Positions 21,836-33,345 of a stretch of DNA of 64,000 nt are shown here, piece after piece (position 1 is the stretch's first letter; the number at the start of each line of letters is the position of its first letter). The stretch is taken from NCBI GenBank assembly GCA_028751875.1, contig CM054162.1, positions 1,411,086 to 1,475,085 of the forward strand. The letters run 5' to 3'. The position numbers were made by a program, and so were the translations under genes. The notes beneath the pieces were generated by a model. The model was given only the letters and a program-made list of their open reading frames with translations. It had not been told where the DNA came from and did no database searches. The DNA is from Rapana venosa (lineage: Eukaryota > Mollusca > Gastropoda > Neogastropoda > Muricidae).

Positions 21836-21841
21836 TTTTTT

Positions 21842-21932
21842 TGAATGTGTTGTGGTGTGTGTGCATGTTGGGTATGTGTTGGGGGTGTGTGTGTGTGCGT
21901 GTGTGTGTGTCTGGTGTGTGTGTGTGTGTTTT
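21842..21932. repeat. GT-rich microsatellite
   Basis: Imperfect GT tract with GTTGGG interruptions. Confidence 0.88.
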
Positions 21933-22029
21933 GTGGTATGTTGGTAGCACGCATGGCCAAGCATATATGTTTCAAGTAAATGAAGCTTTTTTATGTTGTA
22001 GGACTGAAACAATATTAGCTATAATCAAA

Positions 22030-22275
22030 AAGCATATAATATATATATAATATATATATAAAAATATATAATATTTTATATATTTTTTTAAAATTTTTTT
22101 ATATTGAGTAATTAATGTGTGTTGTGTGTGATGTTGGTTGTGTTGGTATGTAGTGTATGGATGAAGATTATGTATGTAATAACTTTTATTTTAGGACTTA
22201 AAAATTGCTTAAGTAAAAAGCATATTAAATTTTATATCTTTAATTTTATTTAAATATACTAAAATAAAAGTTGGG
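22030..22275. repeat. AT-rich low-complexity tract
   Basis: TA and T-rich sequence with an imperfect TGTGTTG stretch in the middle. Confidence 0.8.
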
Positions 22276-22844
22276 CTTTTTAGGTTGGGGGTTTATGTAA
22301 AACAATAAGTTTCCAATCCCGAAATTTATGGGGCACCAAAATGGAAACCCTAACAATGCATATCGTCCTTAATGGATCTTCCAAATTTTCAAAAAAGTTG
22401 ATGTGCACTTTTTCTTCCTACACACACCACTATTTCTAGAACCAACCTCGTGGAAGGGGTTTCCCAGACTGCTCAAAGGGGAAAGGTTTTGGAATGCTTT
22501 AAATTTTGGGTTACCTCATCTTCACCAGCAGTGAACAATTAAACCCGTGTAACTCCCTTTTATAAAATTGAGGGTGCAAGGCCTCCCCAGAAAATTTGGG
22601 GGAAATTTACATGGAAAAGTGGGAAATTACCTGGGAAAAAGGACGAATAACCGATGAAATGAGAATGCAAGGATCCAAGCATGGCTACTTTTGACTATAA
22701 TTGAAAGAGAAAGTAGGGACCCAGCAACAGTTAGCTTTAAAACCAGGTCATCAGGTCATTAACAAAAATTTACTTATAACAGGTTGGGCATTCTGTCACG
22801 CCTTTACACTGTCCCTAGCTTGTGCCCCTTCACCTCATTCACAG

Positions 22845-23130
22845 TAAACGTTGTGAAAAGTAACGTTGAAAAGTAACGTTTAAAGAGGGGGCAAAGAAAC
22901 GTGATGAAAAGTACGGTGCAAATTAGCGTCGTGCAAAGAAACGTTTCAAAGTAAAGTGGTGCAAAGAACTGTGGGCAAAGTAGTGTGGTGCAATAGTGTG
23001 TGCAAGTAGGTTCAAAGTATGTGGTCAAGAAACGGGGGTGTATAAATGTGGGAAAAGTGTGTGTTACAAATTGGTAAAATAGTGTGTGGAAAATAGTGTG
23101 GTGAAAAAGGGGTGAAAAGGTGCTTACGAT
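22845..23130. repeat. Minisatellite, about 15-bp unit
   Basis: Recurring GTGGTGCAAAGTAGTG-type units with ACGTT and GTGTGG variants, roughly 18 to 22 copies, corrupted to the right. Confidence 0.75.
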
Positions 23131-23289
23131 TTCGGAAAGATTCAAAGGGGAAAAAGTAATGGTTTGGTTTTAAAATTTGGGGGGTAAAAGTTGGTTTAGG
23201 ACCTGGTAAAAGGTTTTAGCAGGTTTTTTCAAGGCGGAGCTTTTGTTGTTGTGACAAATATTAAAAAAGGGGAAACCCTTTCACAATTG

Positions 23290-24060
23290 TTTAATACCCC
23301 ACCAAACCCAATAAACCCTTTTCTTCCTTCCCTCCTCCCCATCTCTCCCTTCCCTTCTCCCCAACTAATTTTTCCCCCTTTTTTCCCTCACAACCTTTAA
23401 AAAAATAGCCAGCATCCCTTTCCCAAAATTTCCCAAACCACTTTTTATTCCCTTTTTCACCCCCCCCTCCTTTAAATTTTTCAACACAAACACCAAACCA
23501 CAAAAAAGAACACCACCACAACCTCACTCAACCCCACCACCCCCCCTCCCTTCCTCCTTCCCCCCCTCCCCCCCCCCCTTTTCCCTCCCTTTCCCTCTCT
23601 CTCTCCTTTTTTTAAAAACCCCTTTTTGTTTTTCTAAGCCACGAAAAATTTCGTAGAAAAAAAACAACCCTGAGGGGTTTTTGGGGGTTGGGGGGAAACC
23701 CCAGATTTAAAAAAAAAGACAAAACCGCCCCAAGGGGAAAGCAAACTAGGAAAGGGAAAAAAAAGGGAAAAAAACACCAAAAACATTATAAAAAAAATCC
23801 CCCAAAACCAATTTTTCCCCTTTTTCCCCCCCTTTTTTTTCCTTTTCCCCCTTTTTTTTAAAAATTTCCCATTTTTCTATTCCCCCCCCTTTTCCCTAAA
23901 ACCAAAACTGCAAACTTTCCCCTTATTTAACAAAAAAATTTTTTTTTTTTTCTTTCCCCCCTTTTCTATTCTCTCTTCAAATAAAGCAATAGCAAAACTT
24001 CAAATCCTTTCAACAAAAATCATTTTTTAACATGTTTTCTTTTTCATTTTTTCCCTTTTC
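23290..24060. other. C/T homopolymer-dense stretch
   Basis: Almost entirely runs of C, T and A of 3-10 bases. Nothing is recognisable, and it is the most degraded-looking part of the window. Confidence 0.7.
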
Positions 24061-24309
24061 CCTTTTTGCAAGTTTTCCCTTTCCCAACCTTTCCGATTTC
24101 AATACCCGAATTTGGTTGATTTTTTTTAAGTTTTGAAGCGAGTGGGGGGGGCTAGGCAGGGAATCTCAGGAGTTTCCGGGAGAAGTAAGAATTTTTTGAT
24201 GGGGTTTTTTAAGTTTGGCTAGGAAACAAAAAGTGGTACACACAACCCCAAACACACCAAAAGAAACACCAACCACCACAAATCCACCCCACACCACCAC
24301 ACCACAAAC

Positions 24310-24513
24310 CTAACACCATTTTTCATTCAATCTTCCCCCGGGCGCCTTCTTGCTCTTCGTTGCTTCCTTCATATCTTCATTATGGCCTTTGAAGTCGTTA
24401 GTGGCTGCCGCAGAGGAATCCTTCAGAGTGCGCAGGTAGCCTTCATTGCCCCCAGTTTTGCCGCCTAGTAGGCTGAGAAAACGACCACAGAAAGCCCCTT
24501 CAGAATTAAAAAT
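24310..24513 (-). other. Possible coding fragment of unknown family
   Basis: On the minus strand 67 codons read without a stop up to a TAG at 24,310-24,312. The reading passes through FLSLLGGKTGGNEGYLRT and DFKGHNEDMKEATKSKKA, a balanced, lysine- and glutamate-containing composition unlike the low-complexity frames around it. Homopolymers are rare in this island. An open frame of this length can arise by chance, no start or splice site was decisive, and no family is recognised. A stop (TGA) precedes it at 24,514-24,516 unless the consensus there is wrong. Confidence 0.2.
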
Positions 24514-24567
24514 TCAAAAACCTGCCTTGGAATGCTGTTCCCAGTTGTTTTAAATTTTATCATAACC

Positions 24568-24875
24568 CAGGGTTTTCCTTCAGTAGTGCTGTCAGGGTTT
24601 GTCTTCAGTAGTGCTGTCCTTCAGTAGTGCTGTCGTTTGTCCTTCATATCTGCGGGTTTGTCCTTCAGTAGTGCGTCCTTCAGTAGTCCCATTTGTCCTT
24701 CAGTAGTGCTGTCAAGGTGTCCTTATGAAGGGTGCCCCTTCTAGTGCTGCCCTTTACTCGTTCTGTCAGGTTGTCCTTCAGTAGTGGGGTTTGCTCTGCC
24801 CTCCTTCATGCGGTGTGCTTCAGTAGTGCTGTCAGGGTTTTTCCTACAGTAGTGCTGTCAGGGTCTTCATTAGCA
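24568..24875. repeat. Minisatellite, about 25-bp unit
   Basis: Units of the form TCCTTCAGTAGTGCTGTCAG plus GGTTTG, roughly a dozen copies with deletions. It directly precedes the family R repeat copy. Confidence 0.85.
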
Positions 24876-25235
24876 AGGGCTCTCCCCAAAGGGGATGCTG
24901 GGGGCCTGTCAGTACAAACAGCCTCCCAACCTTCTGAGAATGTTGTTCTAGGACATCCCTCTTTTCTATCCCTCCACCTGTTTCTGCCTTGTTACTGTTT
25001 ATCTTCTTACCTCCTTCTTGTCTATTAACATTTTCCTGTCATCTTCGTCCATTCTCCTGCCATTTTCTCATAAATTTTTTTAAAAACAACAACAGTGCCC
25101 TCCCATGCGAAGTCAGATGATTTGGGCCTTACTGGTCAGGCGCTGACAGGCAGCACAACACAGTTTTGTTCATAGGACAGGCAACGGTCCTTGTTGTCTG
25201 AGCGTTCAATGAGAAGGACGAAGTAGTGGCATTGC
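24875..25235 (+). repeat. Unclassified interspersed repeat (family R), copy 2
   Basis: The left part aligns with the window's right end (63,838-64,000) through CTCTCCCC..GGGGATGC, a TGTCAG..AACAGC block, CTTCTGAGAA and GTTTCTGCC. The right part aligns with 21,290-21,560 through CTCCCATGC and GCTGACAGGCAGCACAACACA-like words. It is the only copy that joins both halves, implying a unit of roughly 350 bp. Confidence 0.65.
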
Positions 25236-26245
25236 TGACAGTGTGATTTCACGCTAGTGGCTGACCTTCTGCCACTGGTCACTTCATTACATTGCCATTG
25301 CTCTTCATTAGCAATAGGTCACTGACCCCTTGGTTTGAGGTATATCGATTGATATCAGACCCCTGTACTTTAGGGTAGGGTGACTATGATCTTTACCTGA
25401 AGCGTGTGACTGACCTTCCCCCACGTAATGGTTTGTGTTGCACTGCAGATCTGCTTGTAGCCTCTGACAGTGTATAACTCTGCAATAAACAGGCTATTTT
25501 ATTCCCCCAAAAATAAAAGGCGGGCAATTTTATGAAAAGTTATTACACAGTGAAATGCTAGACTCCAGGAAGTGACACAATAAGAACTGGACATTTTTGT
25601 TTATAGTTCTAGGTGGTCAGTACGAGGGGTTTACGTGTCTTCAAACCCATTCTAAAAAAAAAAAAAAAAGGAAAAAAACGCTCTGATGTTTTAGTATGAG
25701 GTAAAATTAAATCTTTTTTTTTTTTGGCAATTGATTTTCTCTTTTTTAAATCGAAAAATACTCCAGCAGAAAAAATTTTGGGCCAGGCGCTTTAAGCCCG
25801 GGTGTTGTGGTGGGGGGGTCACTGTTCAGGGTTTTGGCTGACCTGATGTGACGGGCCCAGTTCATTTTTTTTCCCCCTTTTTTTGGGAAATGGCCCCTCC
25901 CCTTTCATTAGGCAATGGCCATTTGGGCCCCCTTTGGCAAGGGGGAACCGGTAAATTTCCCCCCCTTTCGGGTCTTTCCCCATGCGCCAAAGCTTGATCC
26001 TTTTGGAAAAAACTCTGTGTGTTTTGGGGGAAAAATTAAAAATGCCAAATTCATAAATTTTTATTTCCCCCAAAGACAGAGAAATTTCCCCGTAGTATCC
26101 AGAACCAACAGAAAGTACTAATTAATTTTTCCTATTTTTCCCGTCCATGGGGAAAGGGATGAAGCCCATCTATTAAACCGGGGTTTGGGGGGGCCATTTT
26201 TTTGTGGGTGCGAAATGACTTATTTGGCCCTTTCCTGTTTTGAAA
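25236..26245. other. Spacer, partly clean, no gene recognised
   Basis: 25,236-25,500 is low in homopolymers and ends near an AATAAA (25,481-25,486), which could be part of a transcript end or of a longer repeat. From about 25,640 homopolymer corruption returns. Confidence 0.35.
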
Positions 26246-26247
26246 AT

Positions 26248-26791
26248 TTAATTGGCAGTAAGGCCCGGGTATAGGGGGCTGTTTTTGGAGATTTGGGGAG
26301 GCTCTATCTTTCCTGTCTTGCCTGCTTTTGGCTCCCTGCCCCCGAAATTTCCCTTTTTTGTTTCGGGGGCCCTTGCGCCACTGCGTACACTGCTCGCCAC
26401 TGGGCCCCCCTCCATTGCTGCCTGCTCCCTGATTTTACCCTCAATGTTAAATTTTTTCAGGAGGCTTTCAGAGGGGGTCCTTGAAGCTTTTCCTTCGGGC
26501 CTTCTTGGAGCGCTTTCATCGAATTCCCCAAAACCCAGAATTTTTTCTTTGGGGAGCCGATGGCCCGGGCCCATGGCAACTACATGGCCTCCCCCACGAA
26601 GCGGGTCTGCATCGGGAAATGGTGGGGGATTTTGGAAGGTTTCCCTCTGGAAAAGCACCTCAGGGGTCTGGGATCTTGCCCCTCCCAAATTTGATCCCAA
26701 ACGTTTTAAAACAGGGGGTTTGAAGGTTTCACTTTTTAGCAGGGGCGTTTGTAGACTTTCCATAAATTCTGAGCCAAAAGCAAGAGGGTGA
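26248..26791. other. Stretch open on both strands
   Basis: Both strands are open here: 171 codons minus (26,248-26,763) and 179 codons plus (26,252-26,791). The minus-strand translation includes LLKKFNIEGKIREQAAMEGG, which looks more protein-like than the Pro/Gly/Phe-rich plus reading. No family is recognised. High GC with few stop triplets may explain it, and the sequence lies in the unreliable region. Confidence 0.2.
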
Positions 26792-26877
26792 GCACTACCG
26801 TTTTGTAGACCTTGACTGTACTAATAAAGTTGTTGCAAAATGCGGGTGTGTGTGAAAGTCAAAAAGTCGGACCCAAA

Positions 26878-27015
26878 TATATGTCTTTCTCTCCCCCTCT
26901 CTCTCTCTCTCCCCCAAATTCCTCTCTCTCCTCTCTCCTCTCCCATCTTTTCCTCTCTCTTCTCCCCCTTCTTCCTCCTCCTCTCTCATCTCTCTCCCCT
27001 CTTCTCTCTCTCTAA
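26878..27015. repeat. CT-rich microsatellite
   Basis: Pyrimidine tract of CTCTCT, CCCC and TTCC words. Confidence 0.88.
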
Positions 27016-29100
27016 AATGGAAAACTTCTTTTGGTTCTTTTCATATCACTTAAGCCCAAATTTTAGATTTTATTTTTTATTATAATGTAAATTGTTTTTT
27101 TGTATATATACAAAAAATTTAAAAAAAAAATATAAAACCAGCCAGATGGATACAGACAGACAGACAGCCCGACAACAGACAGAGGGAATAGATAGACGGA
27201 AGAAAGATAGAAATAGGTGTGTGTGTGTGTGTGTGTGGGGTGGTGTTGTTTTGGGTGTGGTGTGTGGGGGAAAGTCACTGTCACAGTCTTTTTTTTTTCC
27301 AAAAAAGGCACACAAAAATTACTTATGTTTTTTTGCTTTCAATCCAGCCCCTTTTCTGGGAACAAAAACAACCCCACCAAAAAATTTTGTCAACTAAAAC
27401 GATCTTTAACAACCCATAGCCATACAATGTACCAATATGAAAAATACCACAATGACTGTAAACCCCCAAAAAACCCCCAAACGAAACGCACGCACACACA
27501 CACCCCGGGCGTGCCACACAAAGAAAATTTTAAATTGAATTTTTTTTTTGGGAAATTAAAAAAAACAAAAATTATTAAATGCCCAAACTGGGGCCAAAAA
27601 CTTAAAATGCTTTTGCCTTCGGGACATTGGTGAGTAAAACATTAAGGGTGTATTTTCGTTATGCCCGTATTCTCCTTCAATGCTTAAAATTTAATTTTTT
27701 TTTCCCTTTTAGTATATGGGTACCTGTGTTTGTGTGTAGTTTTTTTTTTCTTGCTACTATTTTCCTAAAAAAAAAAACCGATTGAAGTTTTGTTTTTTCC
27801 CATTGGCAAAAAAACAGTGATTGTTCATGAGGGAAAGGCAGTGGTGGGGGTTAGAAAAAAAATTTTTCTATCTTTACGATCCTTCGAAGGGGCCCGGGGA
27901 CGGGTTTGTAAAAAAACACTTTGGGTGCTTTTTAAATTATCCCCCAAAAAAAAAAGAAATGTATTCTCTTTTCTCACCCAAGGTCACGAAAATATTGGTG
28001 GGGTGCCCAAAAAAAGGGTAACTACTGAAAAAAAAGTCATTTTTTTAAAGCAGTGTTTTGTCCTTGCTCGTTTGTTTTTTTCCCTTTGGGTTTCTTTCTT
28101 TTATACTTTTTCCGTTTAAAAAAATATTTAAACCCGGCGAGTGTGCTGCCCCTATTTTTTTAAAAAATTTAAATTATTTTGTTTAATTTCCGAGGTTAAT
28201 GGAAATTGTGTGTTTTGTGTGTATGTGTGTGTGTGTTGTGTGGGGTGCGTGCGAAATTTTTTTAAGTTATGAAAATTGTAATAGGTTCCCTGTGCAAAAA
28301 AAATTTTCAATGCAAGCGCTTTGTTTAAAGTTTTTAACACATATATAAATTCCAATCGCAGATTTTGGGATTTAAAATTAACCAAAAAAAATTAAAGAAA
28401 AAGGGTTTATGATCTTTCCCATTTTGTTTACTTAAACCCAAGCCTTTAAAAGAAACTGAACGTGTCAGACCCTTTTGGGCAAAATTTTTGTTTAAATGTT
28501 TTAAAAGCACTTCATTTCCCAGAGTAAGGAAACACCACACACGAAACCAAAACAACAGACAGGTTTTTGTAACGAAAGACCCCTTTGCATGTTTTGGGGC
28601 CCCAAACTGTATTGTCTTTGGGCCAATTGGGGCCTTTTTGACAAGGGGGGTTACACGCAAACCAAAAAAATGCACGAGGCTTTTAAAAAAAAAAAATGAC
28701 AAGACAAAAAGGGCTGATAAAAGGGAAAACATTTTAAGTTCTGCTGAAACTCAGCACCAAAAATCCTTTAAAAAGAAATTTGGCCCAACGGATAAAAAAT
28801 TAAGGTAAAAAACCACTCTAAATGCTTTATTAAACATCCATTAAAATGTTATGGGGAATGTTAAATAAAAATTTAAATTGCTGGAAAATCACAGCAAAAA
28901 AAGGGTTTCTGTAGTCGAAAAACAAAATAAAAATTGGTTTTTTAGCTGGGACTTTCTATTGTAGGGTTCGCAATCAACTTTGCAACAGGGTTGATCACAA
29001 TACAGCCCATATGACAAAAAAAATAACCTGCTTTTATAAGCTTCGAACTGAGAAAAACCAGTTTTGACGTATTGAAATAAAAGCCGACACAGGCAAAAGA
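27016..29100. other. Corrupted AT-rich stretch, nothing recognised
   Basis: Contains only a short CAGA tract (about 27,150-27,185), short GT tracts near 27,217 and 28,203-28,242, and many A and T runs. Confidence 0.4.
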
Positions 29101-29225
29101 AAAGAGAAGCGAGAGAGAGAAAAGAGAGAGAGAAGAGAGAGAGAGAAAGGGGAGAGAGGAGACAAAAAGAAAAGAGAGACAGAGAGAAGAGGGGAGGGAG
29201 AGAAGGGGGGAGAGGGAGAGGGTAC
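29101..29225. repeat. GA-rich microsatellite
   Basis: GAGAGA and AAGAGA tract grading into GGGAGAGG. Confidence 0.88.
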
Positions 29226-30525
29226 AAAAAGTAAACCATATACTTCGAAATTTGGATATACCTACACTTGTAAGCCCACGTTAGGAAATCATAAATAAAA
29301 AATTTTAAGCAAGACCTTGCTAAAAGTGTTTTTCTGGGGTTTAAAGGGTTTTGGGTTGCTTCTTGATTTTTTTTCCTTTAAAAGATTTTGAAAAATCTCA
29401 GTCTTTCCTCAAGTTTTTCAAAAACCTCTTATTTTTCCCCCTGCGAGCCCCCTACCCAAACCCCTAACCCACCTCTCTTTTTTGGCTAAAGGGGGTGAGG
29501 TGGGCCTTTCCCAAATGCTCCGACCAGCAATGACAAAATTTAACCGACCAGCTGATTTGTTTTCACTTTTGAATTCATACACCACTTGGGATACCCCCTC
29601 AAAAATAACGTAAACATTTCATTTTTCTTAAAAAAAGGGAAAAAACGAAACAACGCTTCGTTTTCCAGCCTGTTTTACTTTGCCCAAGAAATCACAACCC
29701 CTGGTTGAGTAAACTGCCAAAATCACCGGGTCCCTTTTTAATAGGGGTTTGTAGAAAAATCCTGTTTTTCTATCTCAGGACATTTCAGCTGGGGGGTTTA
29801 AAGGTGCCAGAGGGGTGTCTCACCACGTGACTTCAGTGCACACTGTATTAACTGTGTACGAAACACACTGCCAAGAAACGGGCCCCGGGCATGGAGAAAT
29901 TGCGGGTTTAAAAAAAAACCCTTTTCTGTTGATCTCTAAAAAAACATGCGACACTGTTTTTCACCCTTTAAAAGGGGAAAGTTTGGACTTAAAGCATTCG
30001 AAAAGGGGTGGGAAAAGGGTTTTTTATTTACATTTTGGGAACATTTTTTTTTTTAGGAATCTGAAACAGCTTAGCCTTGACAAGTATTCTTAAAAAATGA
30101 CATAAAAGGGGCTAAAAAAAAAATGGGAACCAAACTCGAAAACAGAAAAAAAATTGTACTGACAATAACTTTTTCATTCCCCCTTTTCATGGGAATAAAT
30201 TTTTTAATGTATTTCAAAATAAAAAATTTTTTCAGAATAGCGCATGTAAAACCATATTCAAAAGAAAATAAAATTTTATTTAAAGAAAACCACCACTTTT
30301 TTTTTACCCTGCATAAAACACAAAAAGCAAAAAAAAACCCAAAATTAGCATGGCAAACAAATGCAAGATTCCAGCAATTTTTATACATATAAAAAAACAG
30401 CTTTTAAAAACCCAAACTTTGAAAAAATTAAAAAAAAAAAAACACGGGCCCCCCTTTTTCCCTTAAGTGAAGAAACCTTCCCCAAATTTTGGAAAAAGGC
30501 AAAGGGTTTTTTCAAAAGCCAATGC
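29226..30525. other. Corrupted AT-rich stretch, nothing recognised
   Basis: A-, T- and C-run-rich sequence with no supported feature. Confidence 0.35.
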
Positions 30526-30529
30526 GGTC

Positions 30530-30652
30530 ACTGGGAGGGGGAACGCGGAGACCTCAATTATCGGGGCCCCAGCATATTGGGGGGCAAACCCCCAAACACT
30601 TCCCCTTTCGCGCTTTCCCTTTCCCCGCTCAGGGCAGGTCCCATGTTACAGC
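30530..30652 (-). mobile_element. Partial 5S-type SINE, corrupted
   Basis: The words GGAGACC, GGGGCCCCAGCATATTGGGG, CTTTCCCCGCT and AGGGCAGGT occur in the same order and spacing as AGAGACCCCAGC, GGCCAGCATATTGAGGGCGG, CTCCCTCGCTG and AGAGGGCAGGT in the minus-strand copy at 59,789-60,070. Only the 3' half of the element is recognisable. Confidence 0.65.
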
Positions 30653-32475
30653 AAAAAGAACAAAGGGGAAACTGAAACCGAAGCCCACAGGGCACGAACG
30701 GCCCCACCATTCAAGATGTAACCAGAACGAAACGCTAAAAACCTTTTGTGGGGAAGACTTTTCACCGAATATGTTTCCGTTTTAACCAAAAAAACTGCCA
30801 ATGTTTTTAAAACACCCCACCCCCAAAAATTTTCCCTCCACCCCCCAAACCTTTTGAAGAACGGAAAACAGTTTTCCAATGAAAAAGCGGTTGCAGCGGA
30901 AAGAAAAAAACCAAATTCGCAAGCGGGTCCATAAACCCGATTTCCCCACGGGTTACCCTCAAGCCTCTTTTATTTTCCGGGTGAGACACATCCCTGCAGT
31001 ATCCCCATTCCATAGTTTTTCCCTGAGGCTCAACTCCCACCCCACCCACCCCCCAAACCCCAAACCCCCATGCAAAAACACACACACCCACACACACAAA
31101 ACACTCAAAACACCGAACACCCACGCACATACGCATCCCATAAGAAACACTCGCCCAAAACCCCCACAAAACAGTTTCTCTAAACCTCACAAAAGTGAAA
31201 TAAAACTGTAAACAAATACAAATTTGCTTTGTTCATCTAATTTCAAAAAAAAAAGAGACGTTAAATTAAAAACACACCCCACACAACATAAAACCCACAC
31301 TTAAAGTACACACAAAAAGACACACCTGAACCAAACTTTCTACCCCCCCCCCCCCCTTCCCTTCTGACGACCCGGGGGCGGGCAATGCCCCCTTTAATTT
31401 TCCCCCCCACCCCCTCCCCTCACTGACCTTTTCACTAACGCGTCCCTTTTGGTTCCCTCCTCGCAAACACCCAAAGGTTTTCCTCATGGCGAAAATTTTT
31501 GCTTAGGCCCCCGTTTTTTTTTTCGTGCCATCCATAAAAGGTTTAGCCACACTTCGCCCTTCAAATGCTATAAAAGTAGAGCCAAAGAAAACCCCTACTC
31601 CTGTTTTTTTTTTTTCCAAAAACCACCCCCCTTCTCCCTTCAAGGGGTTTGCTAACGGGAACATTTAAAACTAGCACTACAAACTTATTTTTTAAAAGGA
31701 GAAGACTTTCTCTTCTGCTGCAACTACAACTCCTGGGAACGCTCAGCCGGGAACAATTGCGAAATACAAAATGTTTTAAACCACCCCCGCAAAACGCGCC
31801 TGGAAATTTTGGGGGGGGCCCGCCAGAGAAAACCGTTTTTTTTAAACAGACCGTGAAAAACCCCCCAGACACACCCACCCCCTCACCTGAAGCTGTTTAG
31901 AACGTTAAAACAGTCTGCCTTTTTATCATTATTAAATCTTTAAAACCCCCCCTTAGACCTAATTATCCCCCCAAATATAACACCCCCCCCCTCTCCACCC
32001 TTATGGAAATACGGGAGTGGCCTAAACTTGAATAAACTGACTTGCTAGGGAAAAAGCTAAAACCGCGAAAAAGTGGAGGAAGCGGGTTTTCCCAAAAATT
32101 TTTAGTAATGTCCCCCGGAAAATAACAAAACCACGGGATAGGACTAGAACCCGCTTCTACACCCCTTTTTCCCTGAAACTCTGCAGCCCTCTACCCCAAA
32201 TCAAAAGGGGAAAACCCGGGAAAATTTTTTTGGCCCCAGGTGTCGCACGGGGAACCGCTTTGCCCACCTGCCTTTTTGTGTCCAAAAGGGGGCCCCGGGG
32301 TTTAGGGGGGGGGTTTTGTTTTTAGGGGTTAGTGTTATTTTAAAAAAAAAAGGGGGGGGGGTTTGTCTGTCAGCGGGCGGCCCTAAAGGGTTTTAAATGC
32401 ATGGGGACACAAGACCCAGAAAGCCCAAAGGGTTTTTAAATGTAGACACAAGGGTATGTACTCCAATATTTTGGG
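30653..32475. other. Corrupted stretch, nothing recognised
   Basis: A/C-rich sequence including short CA and ACACCC tracts near 31,070-31,130. No supported feature. Confidence 0.35.
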
Positions 32476-32479
32476 GCAG

Positions 32480-33345
32480 CTACAGATCGGTTTCCCCCTT
32501 TGCCCAAATCACCAGCTACGGTCGGACCCCCTTTGTCCTATCACCAGCAACGGGTTCAGGACCCCCTTTCCCTTTTCACCAGCTACGGGTCAGTACCCTG
32601 CCCTATCACCACAAAAGGTCAGGTTTTCCCTGTCCTATCCCCCAGCTACAGTCGGGACCCCCTGTCCAATCACCAGCTCAGGTCGGGGTTTCCCGGCCCT
32701 ATCACCAGCTACGGTCAGGATCCCCTGTCCAAATCACCACTACAGGCCCGGGAAATCCCCTTCCAAATCACCCACTACAGGTCGGGTCCCCGTCCTATCC
32801 CCCAGCTACGGGTCGGGACCCCCTGTCCAAATCACCACCCTACAGGTCAGGACCCCCTTTCCTATCACCAGCTACGGGTCAGGATTCCTTCCTATCACCA
32901 GTTTAACGGGCCCAGGATTCCCTGCCCCCTACCCACCACTACAGGTCGGGCCCCCCCTGTCCAAATCACCCAGCTCCCCAGGTCGGGTTTCCCCTGTCCA
33001 AACCCACCAGCTACAGGTCGGGAATCCCCTGTCCTATCCCCAAAAGGCTACAGGTCGGGACCCCCTGCCAATCCCCAGCTACAGATGGGGGTTTCCCTTC
33101 CTATAAACCAAAGCTACAGAGGGGATTCCCGTCCATCCCCCAAGTTTACGGGTCAGGATCCCCTGTCCTATCCCCCAGCTACAGGTCAGGTTTCCCTGTC
33201 CAAATCACCATTTCGGGCCCGGGAAACCCCTGTCCTAATCCCCAAAGCTACGGGCGGGAAATCCCCTGCCCCCAAACACCACTACATTTAAAGGTTTCCC
33301 TGCCTATCCCCAGCAAAATTTCCCGGGTTTTTGTTTTCCTTCCTA
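32480..33345. repeat. Minisatellite, about 31-bp unit
   Basis: About 27 units built on ATCACCAGCTACAGGTC followed by GGGACCCCCTGTCC, with frequent corruption. Long plus-strand open frames in all three phases (Pro/Ser/Gly/Tyr-rich) follow from the unit having few stops and are not evidence of a protein. Confidence 0.92.

Noticed and set aside
32397..33291. Three overlapping long plus-strand frames, up to 263 codons
   Set aside because: All three phases of the same 31-bp minisatellite are open. Coding sequence would favour one frame.
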